A stretch of DNA of 64,000 nucleotides from Atopostipes sp964624875 (GCA_964624875.1 CAZUZA010000003.1:3596-67595), one strand, 5' to 3'. Positions 14,505 through 23,737 are shown, counted from the stretch's first letter. Translations and numbers: made by a program. Notes: a model not told the origin generated them from the letters alone.

Positions 14505-15842
14505 TTAGCCAACGAGTAGATTCATTTCAACGTAATTAATGCGTGACTCATGCTTGTTTCCTGCTAGCGACCATAAGAAAGTCATTATTCCAACGCGACC
14601 TATAAGCATCAGTAGGATTAATACAAGTTTTCCGATAATCGTTAAATCAGGCGTCAGCCCCATCGTCAAGCCGACGGTGCTTATACAAGAGAATACTTCG
14701 ATTAAAATATATTCGACACCAAAGCCAGCTGGAATAGTTTCGGTTACCAACAATATAAAAGTAGCTAAAACAGCGATCATAATCCCACTGCTAAAAATAA
14801 AAAACGAACGACGAACGGTTTCAAGTGAAATCGAGCGATTTAATAATCGAGTAGGCTGTAAATTGATGGATCGATACATCACCACAAGGATGACTACTAA
14901 TGTTGTTACTTTAATACCACCACCAGTTGAGCCAGAAGAGGCGCCAATAAACATGAGAACGTTGGTCAAAAACAAGCTCCCCGGACTAAGAGTGGCGTAA
15001 TCAATATTGACATAACCTGCCGTACGTGGCGTCACGGATAAGAAAAAGTAATTGGCTAATTTCTCACCAAAAGAGAGGTGGCTAAATGTACCGTTTCTAC
15101 TTTCCATAAATCCAAAGAGAATAGTCCCGATGATCCATAATGAAATGGTAGCCGTCAGAACAATCTTCGAATAGTTTCTAAGTTGACGTGTTTTGCGAAA
15201 ATTTAATAAATCTTCCCATACGATAAACCCTAAGCCACCAGCCATTATTAAAGCTGCAATCACAAATAGCATATACGGATTATCATTGTACTGAATTAAG
15301 CTATCCCCAATAATATCAAAGCCTGCATTACAAAAGGCTGAAATACTATGGAAGAAGGAAAAGTAGACCCCTTTAGCGAGGCCGTAATCCGGTATAAATA
15401 CAAAGCTTAATAAAATAGCACCCAGCAATTGGATGGATAAAGCAATCCGAATAATCGACCAAACTTTTTGTGGGATAGAATCGCCACCACTCAAAGAAAG
15501 AGATTCAGTTACAGCTTGTCGTTGTTTTAAATTTGGACGGTGCCCAACTAAATAGTAATAAAATAAAATCCAAATCGTCATAAAACCAAGGCCACCGATT
15601 TCAATTAAGGTGATAATAATTGTCTTTCCTAAGTAGTTCCAATGAGCTGCTGTATTCAAAGTTACTTGACCCGTTACGGCTGTCGCGGATGTGGCCGTAA
15701 AGAGGGCATCGATAAAAGACGTCCACTCACCACTCGCGGATGAAAATGGTAAGGCTAGCAATATCCCACCAAATAAGATGAGAGAAGCATAAGCTAAGAT
15801 AATGATTTGTGGAATCGACATATTTTGTAATTTTTTTGACAT
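14505..15842 (-). CDS. ktrB: KtrB-type potassium transporter membrane subunit (copy 1)
   Basis: A 445-residue polytopic membrane protein of the TrkH/KtrB/HKT superfamily, the Na+-coupled K+ channel subunit. All four pore loops are visible: TATSATAVTGQV near residue 50, SAFCNAGFD near 170, SVTPRTAGY near 275 and SCISTVGLTMGL near 390. Each carries the Gly that lines the selectivity filter. The intramembrane gate region GASSGSTGGGIKV lies near residue 310. There are about eight transmembrane helices and the length is typical. It needs a KtrA ring for regulation, but its partner ktrA directly downstream is frameshifted. Orientation is opposite to trkA-trkH. Confidence 0.92.
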   Translation of the reverse strand: MSKKLQNMSIPQIIILAYASLILFGGILLALPFSSASGEWTSFIDALFTATSATAVTGQVTLNTAAHWNYLGKTIIITLIEIGGLGFMTIWILFYYYLVGHRPNLKQRQAVTESLSLSGGDSIPQKVWSIIRIALSIQLLGAILLSFVFIPDYGLAKGVYFSFFHSISAFCNAGFDIIGDSLIQYNDNPYMLFVIAALIMAGGLGFIVWEDLLNFRKTRQLRNYSKIVLTATISLWIIGTILFGFMESRNGTFSHLSFGEKLANYFFLSVTPRTAGYVNIDYATLSPGSLFLTNVLMFIGASSGSTGGGIKVTTLVVILVVMYRSINLQPTRLLNRSISLETVRRSFFIFSSGIMIAVLATFILLVTETIPAGFGVEYILIEVFSCISTVGLTMGLTPDLTIIGKLVLILLMLIGRVGIMTFLWSLAGNKHESRINYVEMNLLVG

Positions 15843-16062
15843 AAGTACACCTTGTTTCTTAATTTTTAAAAGTTTGCATCCTGTAACTGTAATATACTCC
15901 TAAATCAATGATAAGTCAGTTCATATGTTACATTTTTGATTAGACTAAAATAGTCCTTTATGACGAAATTGTCAATCCTTATTTATCCGGTTCTGTAAAA
16001 ATATTAAAAATGGCTTATGATAATTTAAAGAGGTCCCAAGTGACATTAATAAAAAATTGCAT

Positions 16063-16108
16063 AAAAAAACAGCTAGTTGCTTAGAGTGAATCTAAACGAC
16101 TAGCTGTT
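16063..16108 (-). terminator. Terminator after ktrA copy 2
   Basis: Read on the minus strand, AACAGCTAGT pairs with ACTAGCTGTT (perfect 10-bp stem, about 21-base loop), followed by a run of T (A-run 16064-16070 on the plus strand). Confidence 0.85.
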
Positions 16109-16119
16109 AAATTATTTTA

Positions 16120-16779
16120 CTAACCTCTAAGTAATTTTTTCTTACCAGCGTCTGTTGTGACACCAATAAAAATATCGCCTTCTGTGATGGTATAAGTCGG
16201 GCGAAACTCAATCGTGAATTGATTTGTTTTTGCAGGTTGTACAGCAATAATGTTGGTATCGTACTTGTTACGGAAATCAATTTCCATAATGTTTTTGCCA
16301 ATCCATTTTGGATTATTCGGGAATTCTATAATGTTGTAACGGCTATCTAAAGCCATTAATTCATGAACAATTGGGTTAGCCATTGTATTACCGACCTGAA
16401 CACCCATTTCAACTTCCGGTAAGATGACACGTGTAGCGCCTACTTTTAAGAGGACTTCACGATACTCATCATTTTTTGTTTTGACCGTTATTTTATTGAT
16501 ATTCATTTTTTGTAAGTTTAAAATCGCTAAAATCGCATTTTCTAGTTTTTCAGCTGACGCCACAATAACCTCGTCACACTCACCAAAACCAGCTTCTAAC
16601 AATTGCTCAATTTTGGTGAAATCACCTTGAACGGCGACGGCCACTTCATCTACGACTTCTTCAACATGATCCATATTTATATCCATCGCAATGACATCGA
16701 CTGCACTTTGAGCGAGTGTGCGGGCTACAGAAGTGCCAAAGAGTCCAAGACCTAAAACGCCAATGGTAGTGTTTTTCAT
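16120..16779 (-). CDS. ktrA: KtrA, nucleotide-binding regulatory subunit of K+ transporter (copy 2)
   Basis: A 219-residue cytoplasmic RCK protein that forms the octameric ring gating KtrB in response to ATP/ADP or NAD(H). The N-terminal RCK_N Rossmann domain has GVLGLGLFGTSVA (GxGxxG) and the acidic residue DINMDHVE that contacts the ribose. Residues 80-110 link to the RCK_C domain (FPNNPKWIGKNIMEIDFRNKYD and the final GDIFIGVTTDAGKKKL). It is intact, unlike copy 1, to which it is closely similar along the whole length. It lies 27 bases behind ktrB copy 2 in the same operon. RBS AGGAGGAAAT is strong. Confidence 0.93.
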   Translation of the reverse strand: MKNTTIGVLGLGLFGTSVARTLAQSAVDVIAMDINMDHVEEVVDEVAVAVQGDFTKIEQLLEAGFGECDEVIVASAEKLENAILAILNLQKMNINKITVKTKNDEYREVLLKVGATRVILPEVEMGVQVGNTMANPIVHELMALDSRYNIIEFPNNPKWIGKNIMEIDFRNKYDTNIIAVQPAKTNQFTIEFRPTYTITEGDIFIGVTTDAGKKKLLRG

Positions 16780-16806
16780 AAGATTTCCTCCTGAATAATT
16801 AAAAAG

Positions 16807-17440
16807 TTAGCCAACAAGTAAAGTGGTTTCTGGATAGTTCAGTCTGCTTTCTTTGTGATCTCCAATAATCGACCATAGGAAAGTCAACACTCCGACACGA
16901 CCGATGAGCATGAGAACAATAACAATGACTCGACCAGCTGTAGATAAATGAGGCGTTAATCCCATCGACAGTCCAACGGCTCCTAAGGCAGAGATTACTT
17001 CCGTGACAAGGTATTCGATTCCCATTCCATCTTGCAAGGTTTCCGTTAAAGACAAGGCAAATGTCCCTATTACTGTAAAAATGATTGCGACTGTGAAAAT
17101 TAAGAAGGCACGTTGCACGGTTCTAGTCGTAATGGTTCGGTTAAAGACAACAGGCTTTTTACCTTGAAAAAATCGAATAATCGTAATCACTAATACAGCA
17201 AATGTAGAGACTTTAATCCCGCCTCCAGTTGATCCTGAAGAAGCACCAATAAAAATGAGACATTGAGCTAAGATTATACTGCTGGAACTTAAATGTGTAA
17301 AGTCTATATTGGAGAATCCAGACGATCGTACAGTAACGGACAGCATGAAGTAATTTATGAATTGCTCAGTATAGGATAAATATTCGAAAGTGCTTGTGTT
17401 TCTTTCACTTAACCAGAACAATAAGGTTCCCATCATCCAT
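16807..17440 (-). CDS. ktrB: KtrB-type potassium transporter (copy 2), N-terminal half lost in assembly gap
   Basis: The last 211 codons of a second KtrB. The visible part starts at WMMGTLLFWLSERNTSTFEYL, equivalent to about residue 235 of copy 1. It includes pore loop three (SVTVRSSGFSNID), the gate GASSGSTGGGIKV, pore loop four (ALGAVGLSMGLTP) and the same C-terminal motif (ESRLNYPETTLLVG). The 5' half falls into the run of N. About 235 codons (700 bp) should be missing, but the gap is written as 100 N and the sequence beyond it does not encode a KtrB N-terminus. A reading frame drawn through the N is meaningless. Confidence 0.88.
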
Positions 17441-17540
17441 NNNNNNNNNNNNNNNNNNNNNNNNNNNNNNNNNNNNNNNNNNNNNNNNNNNNNNNNNNNN
17501 NNNNNNNNNNNNNNNNNNNNNNNNNNNNNNNNNNNNNNNN
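17441..17540. other. Assembly gap (100 N)
   Basis: Exactly 100 undetermined bases, the conventional placeholder for a gap of unknown size. It lies inside ktrB copy 2, where paralogous sequence with copy 1 would hinder assembly. The true length is probably about 0.7 kb or more. Confidence 0.95.
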
Positions 17541-17803
17541 CCATTCTGCAAAGATTAAACATTTTAATTGAATGCTATATACATAAATATACTACAAAGA
17601 GGTTCTTTTATCATTAGAAACTCTTTTACTTTATATCAACCATTTAGGGCTTGAATCGTATACTTGATTTCAATCAAAAACAACAGAAATAGAAAAAGGT
17701 TACATTTCAAATGAAAAATTCTTTTTTACATACAATAGCGTGTGATTTTTGTTATTATAGAAAGAACTCATTTTAGAATTTATAGAGGACGGTGTTCGTT
17801 CAA

Positions 17804-19156
17804 ATGGAAATTGTCATAGCTGGCGGAGGAAAAGTAGGAGAAACCATCTCCCGAGAACTAGTTAGAGAAGACATGAATATTGTATTAATCGAAAAAAAAG
17901 CAGACCGCTTAGAACAAATTATTAATAAACTAGACATTACAGGATTAGCTGGTGATGGAGCCGACTATGATAATCTAGTTGAAGCGGGAGTAGCAAATTG
18001 CGATATTTTTATTGCAGTTACCACTGAAGATGAAACGAATATTATTAGTGCCATTATAGCGAAAGAATTAGGGGCTAAATACACAATTGCTAGAGTAAGG
18101 AATCCAAAATATACAAGACACATTGAATTTGTGCGAGAAAGTTTAGGTATTAATATGGTGATCAATCCTGAATTGGAAGCAGCTGAACATATCGCAAGAA
18201 TACTTGAATATCCAGAGTCTTTAAGGATTGAACAGTTTGGTAAAGGCCGGGTAAGCATGGTTGAGCTGGTAATAAAAGCTGGCTCTCCATTAATTGATAT
18301 GCCGTTAGTTCAGTTTAGAGAAAAATATGGGGATGTCTTAATCTGTGTCTTAACTCGCGATTTCCATACAACGATTCCTAGTGGAGATACGGTGCTAAAA
18401 AAAGGAGATCATTTGTATGTTACAGGCTCTCAAAAAGATTTAAGTCGATTCTATCACAAAGCAGGTTACAAAGAAAAAAAGATAGAATCCAGTTTAATTA
18501 TCGGTGGGGGAGGCGTGACGTATAACCTTTTGAAAATCCTAAAACCCAAACAGATGGACATTAAAGTGATAGAGATTTTAGAAGAAAAAGCTATTGATTT
18601 AAGTTATGAATTTCCTGACGTTGTCATTATTAAAGGGGATGGAACAGATCAAGAAACATTAGATGAGGAACGCATAAGAAGCTTTGATTCTGTTTTAAGC
18701 CTGACTGGAATTGATGAAGAAAATATTATTAATTCACTATATGCTTTATCTTTAGGTACCAATAAAGTCATCACGAAAGTTAGTCGGACCGATTTGTTGA
18801 AAATCTTAGGAGATATGGATTTACAGTCTATAGTGACACCGAAACAATTAATCACAAATAAAATTTTGCAATTTGTACGGTCAATTGGGAATACGACGGT
18901 TTCGAATGTAGAAGCGCTCATTCGCATTGCCGACAATGAAGTAGAAACCCTGCAGTTTTTGGTGAAAGAAACAAGTCGAGTGATAGGAACTAAATTGAAA
19001 GACTTAAATACAAAAGATGAACTACTAGTCGCCTATATCATTCGTGGAGATCAGTTAATTTATCCGACAGGTGAAGATGCCATTTTTGTAGGGGACCAAG
19101 TATTGATTGTGACGAAACATAAATCATTCGATGATATCGATGATATTTTGAAATAA
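17804..19156 (+). CDS. trkA: TrkA, cytosolic NAD-binding component of the Trk K+ uptake system
   Basis: A 450-residue protein with two tandem RCK units, as in classical TrkA. Unit one starts EIVIAGGGKVGETISRELVRED with GxGxxG and a ribose-binding Glu (VLIEKKADR); unit two restarts near residue 225 (SLIIGGGGVTYNLLKIL). Each is followed by an RCK_C domain. I start at the ATG 17804 (MEIVIAGGG), as family members do; a GTG at 17792 would add four residues. TrkA binds TrkH at the membrane and gates it with NAD(H)/ATP. trkH follows after 15 bases, so the two form an operon divergent from ktrB-ktrA copy 2. Confidence 0.93.
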   Translation: MEIVIAGGGKVGETISRELVREDMNIVLIEKKADRLEQIINKLDITGLAGDGADYDNLVEAGVANCDIFIAVTTEDETNIISAIIAKELGAKYTIARVRNPKYTRHIEFVRESLGINMVINPELEAAEHIARILEYPESLRIEQFGKGRVSMVELVIKAGSPLIDMPLVQFREKYGDVLICVLTRDFHTTIPSGDTVLKKGDHLYVTGSQKDLSRFYHKAGYKEKKIESSLIIGGGGVTYNLLKILKPKQMDIKVIEILEEKAIDLSYEFPDVVIIKGDGTDQETLDEERIRSFDSVLSLTGIDEENIINSLYALSLGTNKVITKVSRTDLLKILGDMDLQSIVTPKQLITNKILQFVRSIGNTTVSNVEALIRIADNEVETLQFLVKETSRVIGTKLKDLNTKDELLVAYIIRGDQLIYPTGEDAIFVGDQVLIVTKHKSFDDIDDILK

Positions 19157-19171
19157 GTAGGTGAAGAGTGA

Positions 19172-20623
19172 GTGAATAAGCAATTTATTCGATACATGCT
19201 AGGCTATATTATATTAATTATCGGCGGTTTAATGGGGTTGCCACTTTTAGTGAGCCTGATATATAGAGAGCCGACACACTACACTTTAAGTTTTTTACTG
19301 ACGTCTCTCTTAACGATGTTAGTCGGTTTTTACTTATCTCGGACCAAACCTGAAACAAAAAAATTCTATGCAAAAGAAGGTTTTGTCATTGTTTCATTGT
19401 CTTGGATACTTGCCTCGTTTTTTGGAGCGATTCCTTTTGTGTTAAGTGGAGATATTCCTTCCTTCATTGATGCGTTCTTTGAAATGGCCAGTGGTTTCAC
19501 TACTACTGGCGCGAGTATTTTGACGGACGTTGAAGCTTTATCTCATTCGATGTTGTTTTGGAGAAGCTTTACACACTTTATTGGAGGAATGGGGGTCCTT
19601 GTTTTCGCATTGGCGATACTCCCTCAGGCTGAATCAGGTTCTGTTCATATTATGAAAGCAGAAATGCCAGGTCCGACCTTTGGTAAATTAGTATCCAGAT
19701 TGTCTTCTTCAGCAAGGATATTGTATGTTATATATTTTGTTTTAATGGTGATTATCCTCTTGCTGTTATGGCTGGCAGGCGCTCCATTTTTTGATGCCAT
19801 CCTCCTTTCATTTGGTACGGCTGGAACTGGTGGATTTGGCGTCGTAAATGGCAGTGTGGCACCTTATGACAATGTTGCTATTGAACTTATCTTAAGCTTC
19901 GGTATGCTCGCTTTTGGAGTAAACTTTAATTTATACTATATGATGTTGACGGAGCAAGTCAGTAAGGCTTTTCGAAGTGAAGAATTAAAATGGTATTTAG
20001 GAATCGTAGGCATAAGTGTTTTGTTAATTACAATAAACTTAGTCAGCAACTCTTATGGTTTGGGCACATCGCTGAGAGATAGCTTTTTTACAGTATCCTC
20101 TGTCGTGACGACTACAGGGTTCTCCACAGCACTGTTTGACACATGGCCTTTATTTTCCAGATTGATCTTATTAATCCTCATGTTTTTTGGTGGAATGGCT
20201 GGTTCTACTGCTGGAGGATTGAAAATATCGCGTATTATGATTTTGATTAAATCCTCATTGGCTGAAGTCAAACGTACGGTAAGGCCAAATCGGATTGTTA
20301 CGATTCGATCAGAAGATAAACGAATTGATTTAGAAGTCACCAACGCTATATTTAGTTATTTAGCCATTTACACAATAGTTTTTGTCTTGACCATGCTACT
20401 TGTTATTTTTGAGACACCTGATTTTATATCTGCTTTTAGTACAGTGGCTGCTACGATAAATAATATTGGCCCAGGATTTGGGATCGTTGGTCCTTCACAG
20501 AGTTTTGCTTCGTTTAGTCCTATGATTAAACTATTGCTGTCTTTTATTATGATTATGGGCCGATTAGAAATATTCCCTATCATTATCTTGCTTTCTCCAA
20601 ATACATGGAGGAAAGGTACATAA
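19172..20623 (+). CDS. trkH: TrkH, membrane component of the Trk K+ uptake system
   Basis: A 483-residue polytopic membrane protein. It is longer than the KtrB proteins, with the two extra N-terminal helices that mark TrkH. Pore loops: EMASGFTTTGASI near residue 110, SFGTAGTGGFGVV near 215, VSSVVTTTGFST near 310 and AATINNIGPGFG near 425. The gating loop GGMAGSTAGGLKISR lies near residue 345. GTG start with RBS TAGGTGAAGAG. It is the transport partner of trkA upstream. The operon ends at a terminator shared with the deoxynucleoside kinase gene. Confidence 0.93.
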   Translation: MNKQFIRYMLGYIILIIGGLMGLPLLVSLIYREPTHYTLSFLLTSLLTMLVGFYLSRTKPETKKFYAKEGFVIVSLSWILASFFGAIPFVLSGDIPSFIDAFFEMASGFTTTGASILTDVEALSHSMLFWRSFTHFIGGMGVLVFALAILPQAESGSVHIMKAEMPGPTFGKLVSRLSSSARILYVIYFVLMVIILLLLWLAGAPFFDAILLSFGTAGTGGFGVVNGSVAPYDNVAIELILSFGMLAFGVNFNLYYMMLTEQVSKAFRSEELKWYLGIVGISVLLITINLVSNSYGLGTSLRDSFFTVSSVVTTTGFSTALFDTWPLFSRLILLILMFFGGMAGSTAGGLKISRIMILIKSSLAEVKRTVRPNRIVTIRSEDKRIDLEVTNAIFSYLAIYTIVFVLTMLLVIFETPDFISAFSTVAATINNIGPGFGIVGPSQSFASFSPMIKLLLSFIMIMGRLEIFPIIILLSPNTWRKGT

Positions 20624-20631
20624 TGCAATAT

Positions 20632-20674
20632 AAAAACAATGGTATCCCTCATAATAGGATGCCATTGTTTTTTA
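20632..20674. terminator. Bidirectional terminator between trkH and deoxynucleoside kinase
   Basis: AAAACAATGGTATCC pairs with GGATGCCATTGTTTT (one G-U) around a 9-base loop; A-run on the left, T-run on the right. Confidence 0.9.
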
Positions 20675-20684
20675 ATGAATAAGA

Positions 20685-21350
20685 TTATAAACTATATTGA
20701 TTATCGCGAACTTCCAATGCTTTTTCAACCAACCGAACCACTTCTTTAGCATCTTCGGGATTGTTCACGACATCATAGCGATCGATATTGATTTTAAGAA
20801 CTTGCGAAGCGTCATAATGATTGTCAACCCACTCATCATAACCTTCCCATAATTTTTTATAGTACGCCATTAATGAATCGTCTTGTTCAAAATCGCGGCC
20901 ACGTGTTCCGATTCGACGAATAATTTCTTCAAACGAACCGTGTAAGTAAACCATTAAATCAGGTGCTTTCTTTGGTAACTCATCTAATTCCGTCATCATG
21001 TTGTCTAATAACTCTTCATAGATTTTGAATTCCAAGTCTGAAATACGTCCTAATTCATTGTTGATTTTTGTAAAATACCAGTCTTCATAAATCGAGCGGT
21101 CTAATACGTTATTTTTGTCGTATAGCGCTGATTTAATCGAACGGAAACGACTACTTAAAAACGTTAATTGCAGTAAAAATGGGTAACGTTTTTCTTGCAC
21201 TTCCTGTTCGTTAGCTGTATAAAATAATTCCAATAACGGATTGTCGTCAACTTCTTCAAAGAATACTTGGCTACCTAACTCTTCACCTAATAGTTTAGCA
21301 ACTGAAGTTTTCCCGGCACCAATCATTCCACCAATTACTATCACACTCAT
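20685..21350 (-). CDS. Deoxynucleoside kinase (dAK/dGK/dCK family)
   Basis: A 221-residue cytoplasmic deoxynucleoside kinase of the Lactobacillus/Bacillus dAK-dGK type, which phosphorylates deoxynucleosides for salvage. The P-loop is GGMIGAGKTS (K14). The base-binding region shows FFEEVDDNPLLELFY. The DRS motif (VLDRSIYED) near residue 84 carries the Asp-Arg-Ser of the family, and the LID region RIGTRGRDFEQ near 150 provides arginines. Purine or pyrimidine preference cannot be read reliably. It is a single-gene unit with its own promoter at 21415-21443. Confidence 0.92.
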   Translation of the reverse strand: MSVIVIGGMIGAGKTSVAKLLGEELGSQVFFEEVDDNPLLELFYTANEQEVQEKRYPFLLQLTFLSSRFRSIKSALYDKNNVLDRSIYEDWYFTKINNELGRISDLEFKIYEELLDNMMTELDELPKKAPDLMVYLHGSFEEIIRRIGTRGRDFEQDDSLMAYYKKLWEGYDEWVDNHYDASQVLKINIDRYDVVNNPEDAKEVVRLVEKALEVRDNQYSL

Positions 21351-21661
21351 GCACTCCTATCCCTTCAATAATACAATCAAATATGTAAATTCATCAATAA
21401 TTTCATGCCGTACTATCATAATAAAATTCCTAGAAGTATTCAATAGTAAAAATAACTATATATTGTGTTATAAAGTAATTTCAGTAACTAGATATAGATT
21501 AATTTGAGAAAAATAAAAGGATTTCACAATAGAAACGCGCGTTTTTGCCACTGTTTCAGCAAAATCCAAACCAACAATCTCAATCTCATTTTCAAACTTT
21601 ATCTTTCTTTTCAGTTATAATACTTAATAATGATTTATAAACGTTAGTGAAGGAGATTATT
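21351..21661. other. Divergent intergenic region with two promoters and a palindrome
   Basis: No gene. It holds the minus-strand promoter of the kinase gene, a possible -10 box (TATAAT, 21616-21621) for the monooxygenase operon, and a perfect GC-rich palindrome AAACGCGCGTTT (21533-21544) that could be an operator. Confidence 0.55.
21415..21443 (-). promoter_or_regulatory. Predicted promoter of the deoxynucleoside kinase gene
   Basis: On the minus strand TTGAAT (21443-21438) and TATGAT (21420-21415) are separated by 17 bases. Confidence 0.6.
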
Positions 21662-22750
21662 ATGGAGAGGAAACCTGTTTTACCAACTTTTAATACAGAA
21701 AATGGGATGGAATTTGGTATTTATTCGCTGGGTGACCATTTACCAAATCCGGCAACGGGCAAACGAATATCGGCTACACAAAGAATAGAGGAAATCATCG
21801 AACTCGCGAAGTATGCGGAGGAATTAGGCTTAGATATTTTTCAACTCGGTGAGTCGCATCAAGAATATTTCGTATCTCAAGCCCATTTGATTATATTAGC
21901 TGCAATCGCACGCGAGACAAAGAACATCAAGCTGTCAACAGCCGTGACAACGCTGAGTATCCTGGATCCCGTTCGCGTCTATGAAGATGCAGCGACTCTT
22001 GATTTGCTATCGAATGGACGGATGGAAATTATCGCTGGGCGCGCGTCACGGATTGGTTCTTTCGAGCTTTTTGGTTACGATCATCGCGACTATGATGAGC
22101 TCTTCGAAGAAAAGCTCGATCTTCTTCTGCAGATTAATGCGAACGAACGCGTCTCGTGGTCAGGCAAATTTCGAGCAGAATTAAAAGATGCTCAAATCAT
22201 TCCTCGTCCTGAGAATGATAAAGGTGGTATTCCGATTTGGCGAGGCGTTGGTAACACACCAGCTTCTGCTATGAAGGCAGGTCAGGCGGGAATCCCATTA
22301 TTCCAAGCGCATTTGGCAGGAGCCGCGCAGACGTACCAACATCGTATTCGCAGATACAAAGAAGCTGGACTAGAGGCAGGCTTTACCGACGAAGAGTTGC
22401 CCGTAGGAACGGGTGGTGTGTTACATTTAGCGAAGACGACGGAAGAAGCGTTCAAGATGGCTTATCCACACTTCAACGCCGGCTTCCAGCTAACGAACGG
22501 GCAAGATTTTCCAAAACGAGCCTTCGCTCAAGGAAAGAGTCCAAAAAGTGTCACGCTCATTGGGAGTCCAGAATTAGTCGCTGAGAAAATGATGTATCAA
22601 TATGATCTCTACAAACAACAAAGGTTCACGGTCCAAGCAGACTTCGGAGGACTACCACTCGAAGAAGTGAAGCAGACACTTGATATTTATGCAAATGAAG
22701 TCATTCCAAAGGTGAAAAAACATATCTTACATTCAAGGGGAGCAGATTAA
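21662..22750 (+). CDS. LLM-class flavin-dependent oxidoreductase (luciferase-like monooxygenase)
   Basis: A 362-residue (beta/alpha)8 protein of the bacterial-luciferase-like family, which uses reduced FMN and O2. Typical blocks are RIEEIIELAKYAEELGLDIFQLGESHQEYFV, TKNIKLSTAVTTLSILDPVRVYEDAATLDLLSNGRMEIIAGRASRIGSFELFGYD and IPRPENDKGGIPIWRGVG. I use the ATG at 21662, seven bases after the RBS GAAGGAGA; a GTG at 21647 lies inside that site. An FMN reductase gene follows after 3 bases and can supply the flavin. Base composition is visibly richer in GC and CG dinucleotides than the neighbourhood, which hints at transfer. Substrate unknown. Confidence 0.9.
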   Translation: MERKPVLPTFNTENGMEFGIYSLGDHLPNPATGKRISATQRIEEIIELAKYAEELGLDIFQLGESHQEYFVSQAHLIILAAIARETKNIKLSTAVTTLSILDPVRVYEDAATLDLLSNGRMEIIAGRASRIGSFELFGYDHRDYDELFEEKLDLLLQINANERVSWSGKFRAELKDAQIIPRPENDKGGIPIWRGVGNTPASAMKAGQAGIPLFQAHLAGAAQTYQHRIRRYKEAGLEAGFTDEELPVGTGGVLHLAKTTEEAFKMAYPHFNAGFQLTNGQDFPKRAFAQGKSPKSVTLIGSPELVAEKMMYQYDLYKQQRFTVQADFGGLPLEEVKQTLDIYANEVIPKVKKHILHSRGAD

Positions 22751-22753
22751 CGT

Positions 22754-23323
22754 ATGAAAATTTTAGTTTTGTCGGCATCGAGCATTGGAAAGAAAACGAA
22801 AGTGGCTACAGAAGCCTTGTTTAAAAAGGTGCAGGAGACCCACGAAGAAGCGCATGCTATTCAATATATAAATTTACAGGAGAAACATGTGCAGTTTAGT
22901 GACGGACGCAATTACCTGGATTACACCGGGGACACGGGTGAAGTGACGCAAGCAATCATGGATAGCGATGTGATTTTCATTGGCACACCGATTTTCCAAG
23001 CGTCCATTCCAGCATCCTTGAAAAATATTTTCGATTTATTGCCGCAAAATGCCCTGCAATTTAAAACAGTCAGTATGTTGGTGACAGCTGGTTCGGAGAA
23101 ACATTTCCTAATTCCTGAAATTCAACTGAAGCCGATTTTAAGTTACATGAAAGCCAATATCGTGCCGAATTACGTTTTTCTGCTGGACACGGAATTCATC
23201 GTAGATGAAATCACAAGCGACGACGTCCACTTCCGCATGGACACGCTGATTGAAGACACGATGGTTCTGGCTGAAGCTTACCAAGAAGTGTGGCGCAAAC
23301 AAGAAGAAAGTTATGGTTTTTAA
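22754..23323 (+). CDS. NAD(P)H-dependent FMN reductase
   Basis: A 189-residue flavodoxin-fold protein of the NADPH-dependent FMN reductase (SsuE-like) family. The FMN phosphate loop is LVLSASSIGKKTKVA at the N-terminus. IFIGTPIFQASIPASLKNIFDLL near residue 80 is the second flavin-contact loop, and VSMLVTAGSEKHFLIPEIQLKPIL follows near 115. It lies 3 bases behind the monooxygenase gene, so the two form a typical two-component flavin monooxygenase (reductase plus oxygenase). The DUF488 gene follows closely. Its GC-richer composition matches the monooxygenase gene. Confidence 0.9.
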   Translation: MKILVLSASSIGKKTKVATEALFKKVQETHEEAHAIQYINLQEKHVQFSDGRNYLDYTGDTGEVTQAIMDSDVIFIGTPIFQASIPASLKNIFDLLPQNALQFKTVSMLVTAGSEKHFLIPEIQLKPILSYMKANIVPNYVFLLDTEFIVDEITSDDVHFRMDTLIEDTMVLAEAYQEVWRKQEESYGF

Positions 23324-23324
23324 A

Positions 23325-23690
23325 ATGACTGAGATAAAAATGAAACGCGTTTATGATGAAATGGAAGAGATGGATGGTTACCGTATTTTGGTGGACCGAC
23401 TGTGGCCACGTGGTGTGAAAAAAGAAGACTTACCCTATGACGAGTGGGCAAAAGACATTACGCCGTCTTCGGAAATAAGAAAAGCGTTCAATCACGAAGA
23501 AGCCAAGTTTACTCAATTTAAAAAGGACTATATATTTGAATTAACGGAAAATGATGAAGCCGGTCCTTTTATAAAAAAAGTGCAAGAACAGCTAGAGGAA
23601 CAAAATGTGACCTTGCTGTATGCAGCGAAAGATACGAAAAATAATCATGTAGTCATTTTAAAAGAGTGGCTAGAGAAGAATTTACAGTAA
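23325..23690 (+). CDS. DUF488-family protein
   Basis: A 121-residue member of the DUF488 family. The hallmark blocks are MKRVYDEMEEMDGYRILVDRLWPRGVKKEDLPYDEWAKDITPSSEIRKAFNH and the C-terminal VTLLYAAKDTKNNHVVILKEWL. Start choice: ATG 23325 is 1 base after the stop of the FMN reductase gene. In-frame ATGs at 23313 and 23340 are alternatives, and the frame open further upstream overlaps the previous gene. The family is widespread with no firm function. Here it sits as third gene of the monooxygenase unit. Confidence 0.85.
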   Translation: MTEIKMKRVYDEMEEMDGYRILVDRLWPRGVKKEDLPYDEWAKDITPSSEIRKAFNHEEAKFTQFKKDYIFELTENDEAGPFIKKVQEQLEEQNVTLLYAAKDTKNNHVVILKEWLEKNLQ

Positions 23691-23737
23691 CATTTTGGTA
23701 AAATAGTAGAGACTAGGTGAGAGGAGGATGTGGGACA

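Noticed and set aside
14539..15000. A 153-codon plus-strand frame
   Set aside because: It is antisense to ktrB copy 1, has no RBS and no recognisable product; it is a shadow of the membrane protein.
16807..17562. A 251-codon frame reading through the N run
   Set aside because: Translation across undetermined bases is meaningless; only 16807-17440 is KtrB, and the seven residues beyond the gap do not resemble it.
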